The notes below the pieces were generated by a model, which was given only the letters and a program-made list of their open reading frames with translations, searched no databases and had not been told where the DNA came from. The position numbers were made by a program, and so were the translations under genes. DNA of 64,000 nt. Source: Hedera helix. Taxonomy: Eukaryota; Streptophyta; Magnoliopsida; Apiales; Araliaceae. This document shows positions 9,351-22,189 of this stretch, piece by piece (the stretch's first letter is position 1; the number at the start of each line of letters is the position of its first letter). The stretch is from NCBI GenBank assembly GCA_947179155.2, contig OX359283.1, positions 10,277,764 to 10,341,763 of the forward strand. The letters are read 5' to 3'.

Positions 9351-12300
9351 CTGTATGACATTGACAGATTGCTTGATTGCCCATCCAAAGAGAAGGAGCC
9401 CAAGTAAAATGGAATTCAGTAAGCTTCGTTGTGCTGCGCTCACAAGAACCTAAAGAGAAAATGTGTACATAATTCAATGTACCCGTAAACCCTCTCAACT
9501 TTAAACTAGAAAAGTTAAAAACCGTCAACAATATAGGCCTTACATCAGTAATATTTTCAGATTGGTTGTTTGCAAGAAGAAACAATGTGATGTAAAGAAC
9601 CTGCAGAACCAAAACTCAGTTTATGTGAAATGAAATATTTACAAAATAATTCTCGTATTAGAAAAGACACCAAAGAGACGTTAACCTCACAGGCTACACA
9701 GCAATAACCCATGAACATCCTATTTCTGTAGTATGCCCTGAATAGCCAACTAGTGCTGTCTTTGACATCTTTATGACTGGCTTTGCCTACCAAGAAAGTA
9801 CTGCAATGAAGAAGTGGTGAAAAAACAGAAGTTTCTTAATAGGTGACGTGCATTCTACCAAAACAAACTGTCTGTGCAGATCGAAGTCCAGTTATTTCAT
9901 GCATGTTAAAATTTTGACGTAATAGTAAGATAAATTAATAATTTAAATACCTATACATTTGCAACCAATGGCTGGCAATATCTAGAGCAAGCAATGACAA
10001 GAAAACAAAGCCAGGCCTGGAAAAAGAATGTAAGCAAACTTAAGACGTGCAGACTTAAATTGTTCAGCAGTTACTAAAAACATAGATTAGAGAAAATATT
10101 ACCTATAGACCTGCGAGAGGATTACCAGTAGACAAGCAGTACTTATCCTGATAGGAAATACATTAAGATTACCAGCAATAAAAGAAGCATTAAGACAAAG
10201 CCAAATGTAGATAATGAGAAAAGTAGCAAATTTCAGATTTAAAGAAAGACAAGGGAGGTTTTATAGAAAATCACCTATCTGTCACCATATCCAAAACAGC
10301 TCCAAAGGTAGAAACTAAACCAGAAAAGGGAAAAGGATTAATTAAATGTCACATGATATCACCTATTGCTGAAGTATTTAAACAGTGAAATTATTAGACT
10401 ATGTACAGGCAGGCATCAAAATCTAGTTTATAGTCACGTGTCCCAGTGGGTTAGCTGGGAGGACCCAGGCAAAAATTCAATATATCTTCTTATTTTGTCA
10501 GTGACTGTCTAATAATTCCACATTTACTTGACATAGCGAATAGAAATGGAGTAGTCGGTGCTTTCTCCTAGTCAAATTTTGATACTCATAAATGCAACCA
10601 CAACTATCAAGACAATCATTAAATCATATAACTACTACCTCTTTAAGCCCTCACCTACTCTCTCTATATAAACATTCTGCACCAAAAACAAATTTCAATA
10701 AGACAATTTTTATAAGTAAACTACAGGAAAGTTATCTAAAGTTTTCAAGTAGTAAAATAGTTGTCAAATTGTGAATTGTATCGTGTATCGAAAATCCCCA
10801 AATCGTGAATTGTGTATCATATCATGAATCATATTATAAGATATGGAAAGCTATGCAAAAAAAAATATTATATATCTAAACATATAGAGAACATAGTTTA
10901 GAGGATAATAAAGCATATTAGTTGCTAAATTAGTTAAATACGCATACAAACTAGAGGCTTAATTAAACTAGAGGATAATAAGGCACTAAACTAGAGGCTT
11001 AATTAATAGCCAATATTATTAAAGAATTTTTATAAAGGAACTGGGGAGGGGGGCAACCTCACCTTTAACTATACAAGTATAAAATTATGGCCCAAACTGC
11101 AAAGTCGAGAGAATAAATCAATGCTAAAGTTAAAAGTCTTATATCTCCATGTGAGAAAGAGCCGTGAAAAAAGAATGTCATGATAAAGTCTTTATACAAA
11201 GATGAGAATCCTAAAAACATTTCTTCAGCTTATTGTATAGAACTAGCTAAGTACCCCATGCAAAGCAAGGGTATGTTTTTTATATAAAATATTTAATCTA
11301 TTTTTAAATTTAATGGTTTTAAATTTCTTAATAATTCTATATATGATATTTATTATTATTATTATTTTATAAATTAAATAACTATTGATATTAGAATAAC
11401 TACAGACTGTGCTCAAAAACGAATAAATATATCAGTTATAATTGTCATTGACTCATAATTGTTGTTGACTCATAATTGAGAGTTAATAATTAATATGGCT
11501 TTAGTTATTTTTAGTTTATCATGTTTGTTATTTATTTTTTTATATTATTATTTGTTATTATTATTATTTGTATTGCATTTGTTTCATAAAAGGAGTCTCC
11601 TTTGATCAAAAATATAAAAAAGAACAATTATTTCACAAAAAAAGTTATCTTTTTATTGAAGATGGTATAAATGACTTAATATATCTTAAAAGTTAACAAT
11701 ATAATTGTACTACTATGTCTATTACTAAATTAAATTCATTATCTTTATGGATAAATATGAAAGAATGTTATACCTTTAAAGTTTGCATACTTTGTAAATA
11801 AGATTTATTTTGTGCAAAGGACCCTAGTAACTTTTTTTTAATTTTGTTTTTATCAATTTGGTAGTTATTTTTTTTGTTTTTGGAGTAGCATAATGCTAGT
11901 ATTATGTTGCCTACCTTTCTTTTTCTTGTTCAAACCATGTCAATTTAAAATAAGAACATTGGTAAATTAGCTCTTTAACCATTGGACCGTTTGGGTCAAC
12001 TAAGAAAATATTCTAGACATAACAAAAAAAATTCATTTTTTTTTGTATCTTCCTCTTTTAATATAGCCTTTTCTCTTTATTTTTTACCTCTCTTGATCCA
12101 CTGCTGGGTCGAGACAATCTCAATCAGTTCAACTAATTCATCATTTTCTCAATTTTTAATCACAGTTTTTGGAAGTTTAAATATGGTATTTGAAGAGTGA
12201 AGACTTAAAGAAATTTTTTTAGGATTTCAAAGAGAAAATATATCTACATACACAAACAAATATATACTCCCACCATTCCAAATCACCCTTTCATATGTTT

Positions 12301-15132
12301 ATTTATTTTTTCTTGGTTTCTTGTTTATACATATAATTTGGATTGAAATAGATTCCGAGTAAATGTTTAGTACTAATGGCTTGCATAAAGTGCAAGTAGG
12401 TGGAGTTCTTGTTTCTAGATCAAAGAATTTTAAAAATAATTCATTTGTTTTCTCTCATTACAATAGTTTTTTCTTTGTTTTTTATTTCCAAACAAAAAAT
12501 TATAATTTGAATTATATATAAACTTCTATGTGGAAGATGACCACAATTATGTTTTGGCCATTTTTTTTGTCAAACTAAAAAACATGATGTCAAAAACTTG
12601 CAGGAAATTCAACAAAGGTACTTAATGAATTATAAGCCAATGTTTAATTGGAAGATGAATATGAAAATTATGTTTTTTGATTGGTCTTCTTCTGCCTCCC
12701 AGTTGGGCAGTGTGATAATAATAAACCAAATATGGATTTTAAGGTGATTGATGTAGCCCACCTTCTTTCTTCTCTCTCTGCCCTGCCAGGCTGCCACTCT
12801 TTGATTTTTGGTTTTGTTTTGGTTTTGGCTAGTTAAATAATTTTAGAAGTATAAAAAGACCTTTGATTTTAGTTAAATTCTAAGATTCTGGAGGAAGAAT
12901 ATAAAAGGAGTTTTAATTCTAGTTAAATTCTAGGACCAAAGACAAAGACCAAAAAAATCAAAGTTTTAATTCTAGTTAAATTCAATTGTAGTTAAATTCT
13001 AGGCTTATACCATAAACCATAGACGAGGACCAAAAAACCAAGATTTGTCTTATTATATATTTATATAGACAAGTGAACACATCTTCTACTGGGAAAAAGG
13101 CATTAATATGTTGTTCTAACTCTTATCAGTTCCATCTTTAACTTAAATGTATCGTTTTAAATCATATGTATCACAAGATATCGTGCATCGTCTCGTAAGA
13201 TACGGCTCACTTTAATATACGCTAACGATTTCATATTAAATTTCCCTTTTATCATTATTGCATATCGTAACATACTGACAATTATGAGTACCTACTACAT
13301 CAATCCGAATGGACTGCAAATAACAATTATTATGTTTCCATACCAAGAATAGGAAGATTTCTATTTTGCATTGATCAATATCCGATGTTATGGATGAAAC
13401 CCATTTTTTGTTTGATAATTCCTTTTGACCTTGGATAAAAGCACAAAACAAACACCCACACACAAAGGGGAGTATGTGCGAGTGTGTGAGAGTGCGTGAG
13501 TCTGTGTGAGAGAAAGAGATAGAGAGAGATTGGTACATTGCAGACCCAAACCTTTGACATCAAGAAAGAAGGGGGAAAGTAGGTAAGCAACAAACTATTG
13601 CTGCAATTAAGAATATTGAAGTGTATCACATATATCCAATTTCATTTTATATTGATGTATATTTCATTGCTCATTCTACTTGAGGCCTTATTTACTATTA
13701 CAAAAGACCTGAATCTAACCAGCATTATAATAAACCAGTCTAATCCATGATAAAAATCAGGCGCCCGCATAACATCTCATTCATCAAAATCTAGATAACT
13801 CCATACCTTGGTTGAATTTGCGGGCAAACCAGCCATCCAATGCATCGCAGACAAAGCTTAAACAACAGACAAGCAGTCAAAACTCCCACTTCAACACAAA
13901 ATCTCAGCTATAAAACTCAAAAACGATGTAAGAACAAGGACAAAACAAAATGAGTCTGAAAAATGCTCTCTCACCTGATGAAGTAGAGAAGTGAAAATAG
14001 CTTTCTGTTGGAAAAGCATATTGCAAAGGCAAATATATTCATTAAAATCCTTATATATCCTGCATCACCGTAAACATGAAAAACTTCAATGTTAAAATAG
14101 CATCAAGAGATCTCTTTTGCACCCAGAAAATAGTAGTACATAATTAACATAACTTTTGGAAAATAAGTTAACATATTGTGCTGTTAATACAAAAGAATTC
14201 TTATGTAATTCACTAATTTGCACATCCACACAGAAAAACAGTACTTTCATGAACTTATTCATACACAAAAAAATCCTGGGAGTTTTATATATCCTGCCTT
14301 TCTATCTAACCACTAAAGTTTTGTTTGGGAAGCAATATCGAAAGGCTTACAGATTTAGATCTAATTTGGTTTTAAAATTTTGACAAACCAGAGTTTCGTC
14401 ATTTTATTTTTCATTTCAGTAAGTTATGTGTGTTAAGTTGGTTTTCTTCTAGATGAGGATTAGGAATATCTACATTTCTTAAGTTATTGAAGTCCTATCA
14501 TATAATAGCAGCAATAATGTCTAAAAGCATGTCTTATGCCCCTTAAATTCACTTCAAGATAAAGTTCGAGTTTAATTCACTGATTGCAAATATAAGTTCC
14601 CAACACAAGGCAATGTGAACTGAAATAGGTGAGGAAAAAATAAAATTAATTAATTAATTAAAGTAAGGAAATATAAGAGATTTTGTAAATATGCATCACA
14701 TTTCATTTAAGGTTGTTCAAAGTATATATAGTCTGATATATTTTACTAAGGTGGTTTCATCTTGCTTCCATTTTCTTTCACTAAACCATCCATTTCTCTC
14801 ATTCTTTCCGAGTTCAAACCAAGGCATAAACATAATAACCATATTCATTAATAAAATATACCACAAAACAGTGTGCAGATACAAGTTTTACTAACTGCTG
14901 AATCTGAAACTCACCCACATAACCCTTTTAAGCAATAAGCACCTACTACTTTCAATAATTTTTCATCATTGCACAAGATACAAATTAAGAGTGAGTTGAA
15001 TAATTGATTTTGGAATTAAGCTCTGTCTTATGCAAATACCCAACTGTTCCTGAATTGAAAAAGAAACCCACCAATGATATTGGGGATGTAAAGATACACA
15101 GTTATTGTCCTCGGCCTCGACTTGTTCGCCAT
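9351..15132 (-). CDS. PIS: Phosphatidylinositol synthase (CDP-diacylglycerol-inositol 3-phosphatidyltransferase), last exon not found
   Basis: Transfers myo-inositol onto CDP-diacylglycerol to make phosphatidylinositol in ER/Golgi membranes. Nine coding exons were read on the minus strand: 15132-15072, 14059-13975, 13856-13807, 10314-10275, 10147-10103, 10016-9951, 9800-9686, 9600-9544 and 9449-9351. All introns are GT-AG and all phases join. The product starts MANKSRPRTITVYLYIPNII and has 206 residues to ...KQSVNVIQ. The CDP-alcohol phosphotransferase signature is complete: D53, D56, G57, A60, R61, G70, D74, D78 (DX2DGX2ARX8GX3DX3D), split over two exons. The SHKDVKDSTSWLFR block typical of plant PIS is at 9757-9716. 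Plant PIS proteins normally run about 20 residues further (an MKTAAD... tail), and no such exon was seen between 1 and 9350. Intron 3 is enlarged to 3.5 kb by repeats. The family call is certain; the 3' end is open. Confidence 0.95.
10315..13806 (-). other. Enlarged intron 3 of PIS, repeat-filled
   Basis: 3,492 bp against 85-150 bp for six of the other seven introns (intron 1 is 1 kb). It contains runs of 'ATCGTGAATTGTGTATC'-like words at 10770-10840 and related ATATCGTGCATCG words at 13150-13270. These may be the two decayed ends of one inserted element, though no clean TIR or target duplication was found. Other contents are a 'GTACCCCATGCAAAGCAAGGG' stretch near 11254, short repeats of 'AGTTTTAATTCTAGTTAAATTC' at 12865-13000, and a GT/GA-rich run at 13455-13530. 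Confidence 0.55.
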
Positions 15133-15598
15133 TGCCAAAACTTTATACTACAAATCAAGATTTCATACAATAGAATCCCACTCTCAAATCAAGCAATCTT
15201 TTTCCTGCGCAGATACAACAAATTATTTCATTTTAATATCACGCGTAAATCAAATGGGCTGAAACCCTCACAAATCAAAATGGCGTAAAGGGCGAAATCA
15301 AACCCAAAAAAAACAAAAACAGACCGAATTCACTTTAAAGTGAATAATCAAAAAAACGCACCTTCTGCAAAGTATCTGCAAAAGCCAAAACCCTCGGTAA
15401 TTTCTGTCCGATTGATTTGTAGAGGCGATAATTGAAGGTATGGCCGGTTTTGAGCACCCACTCCTCCGTACCGATCAATTTCTTCTCTCTGTACTCCTCT
15501 TCCTCTTCCTCCTCCGGCACTCTATCGTCTCCGGCTCTCACTCACGCGAACTCTAGGTAAAATTTTGTCCTTGGCCCGTGGGTCTAATACGATTATAC
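15133..15598 (-). promoter_or_regulatory. PIS 5' region (leader/promoter), with a GA-rich stretch
   Basis: This is the only upstream sequence before the repeats begin at 15597. On the gene's sense strand it has a purine-rich block (15490-15520) and a good splice-donor-like site at about 15359 (CAGAAG then GTGCG), so the 5' UTR may contain an intron. A frame at 15541-15335 encodes an unrecognised acidic peptide (EEEEEEE run) and could be an upstream ORF or a separate exon. No clear TATA box. Confidence 0.4.
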
Positions 15599-15660
15599 TC
15601 CCTCCGTTTCGAAAAGTTTTTAAATATTTTCAATTGAAATGAATTCTTTTATGTCATAAA
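15597..15660. mobile_element. Possible Stowaway-like terminal sequence (single end)
   Basis: TA followed by CTCCCTCCGTTTC is the typical terminal inverted repeat and TA target of plant Stowaway/mariner MITEs. I did not find the matching inverted end to the right, so this is a truncated copy at best. Confidence 0.45.
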
Positions 15661-15952
15661 TTATTTTTAAAATATTAATAATTATAAATTTTATTATTTT
15701 AAAATTTTAATTAAATTATATTAAATTTAAATTTAAAAATATTATAAATTAATTTTTTTAAATTAATAATAATTTTATAATTTGTAACTGAAAAAATATT
15801 TGATTTGGGTTGTAAATATGTACTCTTTTAGTCTTTACATTATAATATGCATAAATCTATTTTATTAAGTTTAATTAATTTAATGATTTTTATTTAAACT
15901 TCGATTTGTTTATTTAGTTTAATTGGTGAAATAATTTTAGCTTGTTAAGTTT

Positions 15953-16288
15953 AACTAGCTCATAATTTTGTGCGAAGTACGGATTTTGGTATAAAATTAT
16001 TGTATTGTTTATATTTTTTATTATACCATTTTAATATATTAATTAGATAATAATAGATTAATATTGTATACAATAATTTTTATAAAACAATTATTTTCTT
16101 CTGAAATATAATATTTAACTAACTAGCTCATGATCCATGTGAAACAAGGTTTTTTTTATAAAATTATTATATATCTTTATATTTTATGGTACTATTCTAT
16201 GTTAATATATTAATTATAATAATAATGGGTTAATATTGTGTGGAATATTTTTTATGAAAAAAATATTTTCTTTTAAAATATATCATTT
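15953..16288. repeat. Two tandem copies of a 168-bp unit
   Basis: AACTAGCTCAT starts both units (15953 and 16121), each followed by 'GTGCGAAGTACGG'/'GTGAAACAAGG', a TATTAT-rich body, and TTCTTCTGAAATATA or its equivalent at the end. The copies are well diverged. Confidence 0.7.
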
Positions 16289-16341
16289 AACTAATAACGT
16301 ATAATTATTGGTGAAAAATTAAATAAATTTAAAAAAATTCA

Positions 16342-17740
16342 ACAATAGTTCATCTATTTAGATTTGAAATCAAATAATAGATTAGAAAATATTTTATCCC
16401 TAAATTTTAGAGTTCTATTTCTAAAATTTAGGGTTGAAGGACTATTTTTAATTTATTAATTTTTTTATTGAGAGACTATTTTTTGCTTCATATATTCATA
16501 TATTAATGTAATAGGTAAAATCTTATTTAAAATCATTTAGTTATACTTATATAATTAAATAACAATAAATATTATTGTTATCAAGAATATGAATTTTAAA
16601 AACACTAAATAAATTAAATAAAAAAAAAAGGATAAGAGATAGTAGTAGGTAGATAATTTTGATGGTAAGAAATGTTGATGAATTTTTTTTGAAATTAAAT
16701 AATAGATGAAAAAATAGTTTATATTCCTAAATTTTAATGTTGAATGACCAAGCATAAATTATTGTATTGTTTATACATTTTTTATAATAATTATGCGACA
16801 GGAACAAAACAGAAACCGCATGATTGTTAACAAAACCCTTACTACATCCGTCTTACTAGTGCATAATAGTCCCTCTATTTATACAATATAAATGATAGTA
16901 TTCATTTTTAAATTAATGATTTATTTCTTTATATATATTCATATATTGATTTATGTACATAATAATAAAATCTTAATTAAACTCAAATAGTTATACTTAT
17001 ATAGTTTAATAATAAAAAATAACTACATAATTAAAAATTATTATTATCCAGAATAAGAATTTTTAAAGAACATTAACCAAATTAAAAAATGTATGAAAAT
17101 AAAACATGGTGGTAAGTAGATAAATATGATAGTAATTTTAATGTATATGAAAAAAATTTGAGATAAAATAAAAGATGAAAAAATAGCTTTCCTAAATTTT
17201 AGTTTTTATATTCCTAAGATTTTAGGGTTGTACAATGGTTTTTATATAAAAATATAATTATTTCCTTCTAAAATATATTATTTAGCTAATTATTAATGAA
17301 AAATTAAAGAAATTTAAAAATCTATAATAATAGTCCTTCAATTTATATAATATAAATGATAGTATTCATGTTTAAATCAATGATTTATTTGTTTATATGT
17401 ATTAATATATTTATTTACTTATGTAATAATAAAATCTTAATTAAACTCAAATATTTATTTTTATATAATGTAATAATAATAAACTATTATATAATTGAAT
17501 ATTAATATTATCAAGAATATGAAATTTTAAAGAACACTAACTAAATTAAAAAATGTAAGAGAATAAAAAATAGTGATAAATAGATAATTATAATAATAAT
17601 AATGTATATGAAAAGATTTTGAGATCATATAAAAGATGAAAAAATAGTTTTATTTCTTAAATTTTAGTTTTCTACTCCTAAAATATTAAGGTTAAAAAAA
17701 GGTTCTTAAATTTTAGGGTTAAGAGGTCGTTTCGTGCTAT
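16342..17740. repeat. Three diverged copies of a ~460-520-bp tandem unit
   Basis: 'AATAGTCC(C/T)TC' plus 'AATGATAGTATTCAT' mark copies at 16863 and 17327 (464 bp apart). An older copy starts near 16342. Each carries 'AATCTTAATTAAACTCAAAT' or a relative, and ends with 'CCTAAATTTTAG'-like words. AT-rich, no coding. Further decayed copies extend to about 17830. Confidence 0.7.
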
Positions 17741-18263
17741 TAATTATATATATAGATATATTTTAGTGTTAAAGGACAATTTCTAAATTTGAGTGTTAAG
17801 ATACAATTTCGAGTTATTTATTATATAAATATAGATGCAGACTAGTTTGATTAGTGTAGTTTAACTTATTTGATTTATTTAATTTGTCTAACTATTTAGA
17901 ATTTTAATCTATTTAATGTGTTTTAATTGGAGTTTGACTTGTTTATCTAGTTTAATTAAATGTTCTAAAAATTGTTAGGCAGACTTAGGCAACGAAGGGG
18001 CCACCTAACGCTAGGGTTGTAAATGGTAACTGAAAAATTCGTATTCGTCTGCATCCGTATTCGGAAAAAAACGGATATTATTCGCATTTGGAAAAAAATG
18101 GATATATCCGTATTCTGTTTAAAGGTGTCCGCAAATAAACAGATACAAATACGGATATAGGCATATTCGTATTTGTTTAACATCCGTCCGTAAATATATC
18201 CGACGGATAGCAGATGTCGAAGATCTGAAATCCGATATCCGAATTCAGACCCGTATCCGAATA

Positions 18264-18264
18264 A

Positions 18265-18298
<34 letters not shown>
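18264..18298. repeat. (TA)n microsatellite
   Basis: About 17 uninterrupted TA units in the left arm of the hAT-like element. Confidence 0.9.
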
Positions 18299-18303
<5 letters not shown>

Positions 18304-19472
18304 AGCAAAATATTATTTTTTTAAATGGTCTTCCTTATATAATAATTAGTTTTCACTATCATATGAAAATTATTTTTAAAATATGTCAGTTCACTTCTAA
18401 AAAGTAGAAAATAACACTTTTATTATAATATTAATAAATTGATTTAAGTATAGTTAATATTTTTTACTATTATAAAGTTAAAATATCTCAAATGTATCAT
18501 TTAACAAGTGTTATAAATATCACTTAACAAGTGTTACAATATAACTTTTGGATCATTTAACAAGTGTTATAAATGTTGTAAATATAATTTAAATGTTATA
18601 ATTATAGATTATAAATATTCATACACACTATAGTATTACTCCAAACATAAAAAAATGGATATCAACTTATTAATGGACATCAAACTTTAAAAAGTAGAGC
18701 ATTTATTTTAAAATTTAGGATTTCAAAAATAATAAAAATTTATTTGAATTGTAATTTAGAGTATTGATTATTGTATTTATTAAAAATAAATAAATTAACA
18801 TTAATTCATTAATGAACTACATTTTAAAACTTATTTTTTTTCCCTTTATCATAGTTATATATAGTGTTACAATATATTTAAAATGCATTATTTAACAAGT
18901 GTTATAAATATCATTTAAATGTTATAATTATAGATTATAAAAATTCATACACATTACAGTATTACTTCAAATTAACACATAAAATGAACATCTAATTGTT
19001 AATGGATATCTAACCATTAATAAGTAGAATATTCATTTTTGAATTTAGGATTTCAAAAATAATGAAAACTTATTTGAATTATAATTTAGACCATCGATTA
19101 TTGTATTTCTTAAAAATAAATAAATTAACATTCATTCATTAATGAACTATACTTTAAAACTCAATACTTTTTCCCTTTATCCTAGTTATATATAGTGTTA
19201 CTGTAAGACCCCGAATTTTATGAAATACAAAATTTAATTTTTCTTCATATATATATATTTCTTTTTGAAACAGTAAGTGGTTAAATTGATAAAGTTAAAA
19301 GTTAAGGATGTTATGTGTAAATTTTATTTTGTCGGACAATATTCGTTTTGTCGGGGAATATTCGGGTCGTACGACGGCGCCGAAATAACTAATCATTGGT
19401 GGGCCCCCACAACAGAATATTTGTCGGATATAGAAAACGACAGAAGTAACATTTTTAAATAAAAATAGTAAA

Positions 19473-19500
19473 CATGTGGGCCCTCTGTGGGGGCCACATG
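19473..19500. other. GC-rich hairpin in LTR A
   Basis: CATGTGG...CCACATG arms with GGCCC/GGGGG between them form a palindrome in otherwise AT-rich sequence. A run of 12 G follows at 19530-19541. Confidence 0.6.
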
Positions 19501-20867
19501 AAAGTTGTAAATTGAAAATGTGTTTTTGCGGGGGGGGGGGGTGGCTGTAATATCCCGGATATTTAAATAAATTAGAAATAAAATATTTAATATTTAATAA
19601 AGGTTGGAGTTTGATAACCTAGTAGTGATAGATAAATAGAGGTCCAAATTAAATTTAACGGACTAACTTAGATATGATGATATCAATTTTTTTTTTCAAG
19701 TTAGCAAGTACAGTGATAATTCAATGAACTTGGCTAATAACAAGTCTAATTAGATTAAGAGAATTTAATTAGTGGAGTTATGTAATTATACGACGTGTGT
19801 AATGACCGAGAAAATTACGAACCCAATTTTTTTTTTATTATTATTTAATTATATCCATAAGAAAATATGAGGTATGAAGTATGTGTGTATGTGTTAAGTT
19901 GTAAGATGAAGGATATTAATTTAGTTAATTAAATTAATTAACTAAAGAAGGAAAAAGATTTCAAGAGAAGCTTATGTGATGAAATCACAAAGCTTGAATG
20001 TTGGCCTTGTATGACAATTAAGAAGATTTATAGTGAACAAGTTAATTACTTGTATGAATAATGAGAAAGAAGAAGTAAGTGAATTATTTAAGATAATCCA
20101 ATGTGGGAATAATTGTTTATGTATGGTTAATTATATTATAAACCCAATTTGATGATAAGGGTTAGTGAATGAATTAAATTAATCAAGTCAAAGTACTTGT
20201 ATTAATATGTGTTAGGGTTTCATTAAAACAAACCCAAGAATTTGTAAGTAATAGTGTTATATAAGCTAAATTAATTAAGGAGTCCAATGGACTTATAAAT
20301 AGCAACTCTAATTGGATTATATAATAAGTCCAAATGATATATTAAACTAGGTCCAATAAACTAACCTAGTGGCCTATATAATTTAATTAAACATTGATCC
20401 ATGTAATTAATTAAACTAGCCCAATGCTTGTTTTAATTAAATGTAACATAGATTATTTAAATGTTAGCCCAATGTGATAAATAAATTGAGCCCAAACAAA
20501 TTAAATGAATGAGCCCAACTTATTTAATACCTAAGTCCAAAGTGGAGCCCAATAGGAAGTCAAAATGTTGGTCAAACATTATATATATGTATATATATCA
20601 ATTGGTGTATATATGTATAATAAATGTAATAAAAATAAAGCAAAAATGGGGGATCTAATCCCATTTTGCTGAGATTTAGGGGGCCCCACTTGGGGTTGCT
20701 TGATTTTCCAAGTTGCTTTCAATTTACTCCTTGTCATAGTAGGTGAACAACTAAGGTCAATCACAATGTCAATCAACCTAGTCATTCATGCAATAGTAAG
20801 CACCAATTAGCCTTAATTTGACCAACATTGGTTGATTAGGAGAATTGATGATGGTTTAGTAGATGAC

Positions 20868-20875
20868 TATAAATA
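20868..20875 (+). promoter_or_regulatory. TATA box of LTR B
   Basis: TATAAATA followed about 65 bases later by a GA-rich leader (GAGAGAGAGCA), the same arrangement as in LTRs L and K. Confidence 0.65.
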
Positions 20876-21699
20876 AGATACTCCACACAAGTATTATGTT
20901 GGTTGGTTCATTTGCTAGAGATTTCAAGAGTGAAAAGAGAGAGAGCATTTGAGAGCTAAAGAGAGAAATACTTGTAAGTTGAGAGGAAAAAGCTAGAGAG
21001 CTTGTGAGCTAGTGTGCTAATGGTTCACTCAAGAATGAAGAAGAGGCCTAGCAAGAAGAATATCTCCATAGAAGGAACTATGAAGGTTGAAAAGTGTTCT
21101 AACCCTTCCTTAGTTAATTTATATAGTCTATATATGTTTTAATCTGTCAAAAAGTATTTTTAACCGATCAAAAGTTATTTTGATGATCTAGAAGTCTAAA
21201 ACTATGATATATAGGTATATTCATGGTTTGATGTAGTTAAATCATGTTTTGGTATGAGCGGTATGCATAAAAATGCAAGAAATGTCTATATTAAGTTTTA
21301 CCGGTAAACCCTAGTTGGGGTTGTGATTTATAGCATTTCATTTTGAAAGCTAGAGGTTGTGTTTGAAATTTTCTTCTTTGATATGGTAAATATATAAGTT
21401 AAGAGCAAAACCTAGTTGGTATAATGTTCATACGAGTTGTTATGGTTAAGATATGATTTTTGAACCAAAGAGGCTCATTTTAAGAACCCAATGTACAAAT
21501 AGTCCACTTTGTGGCTATTTTTCATAACCAAAACCTTTCCAAAAATTTGATCCAATGATGGAATATTGTAGTTTAGGAAGATACGAATCCATCGATACCA
21601 ATTTGAGGTCATTTGGATTTGTAGATTTCATTTTATTCAAGTTTTAATCAAAGGAGCAAAAGTTGAAAAATCAGAAAATGGCAATTCTGCAGTTTCTGC

Positions 21700-21830
21700 A
21701 AGAGGAGGGCCGGGGCCCTTGTTTCCTTTGTAAAAGGAGGGCCGGGGCCCTTGGTCACTATTCACGGCCAGTGAGTTTTCCGTTCCGGGTCGGGTCGGGC
21801 CATCCGGGTCGGGTCGGGCCGGGTCTTTTA
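21700..21830. repeat. GC-rich repeat block in LTR B
   Basis: 'GGAGGGCCGGGGCCC' occurs twice (21704 and 21736), followed by CACTATTCACGG and two copies of 'CCGGGTCGGGTCGGGCC' (21786 and 21808). The flanking sequence is strongly AT-rich. Confidence 0.85.
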
Positions 21831-22189
21831 AGTCCAAAATTGATAAAATTGCTTAAAAATTAATATAATTAATTTGGGACCCAACTTTAATAATTATTTA
21901 TTATTTATAATAAATAATAAATAAAGTAAATAAAAGCTATTATTATAATTAATTGTTATTTAAAGGATATTAAATGGTAATTAAAGAAAGATGAAGTTAA
22001 TAAGGTAATTATTTATTATTTTAATAACTAAGGATAATTAGTTAATTATTATTTAAAGGATGTTAAATAATAATTAAAGGGAGATGAAATGAATAAAATG
22101 ATCATTTGTTATTTAATAAATATTAAATAATAAATGGGTTTAATTAATTAAGAGATTATTATTTAAATAATCATTAAAGGATTTGAGGA

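Noticed and set aside
10440..10475. Possible tRNA-derived SINE (GTGGGTTAGCTGGGAGGACCC)
   Set aside because: Only a weak A-box-like word and no B box (GGTTCGANTCC) downstream; no poly-A or target duplication.
13150..13280. Right end of a transposon in PIS intron 3
   Set aside because: Words resemble those near 10770-10840, but I could not define inverted termini or a target duplication.
17600..17830. TTTAGGG-like words suggesting interstitial telomere repeats
   Set aside because: Isolated single copies inside AT-rich tandem units, not tandem TTTAGGG.
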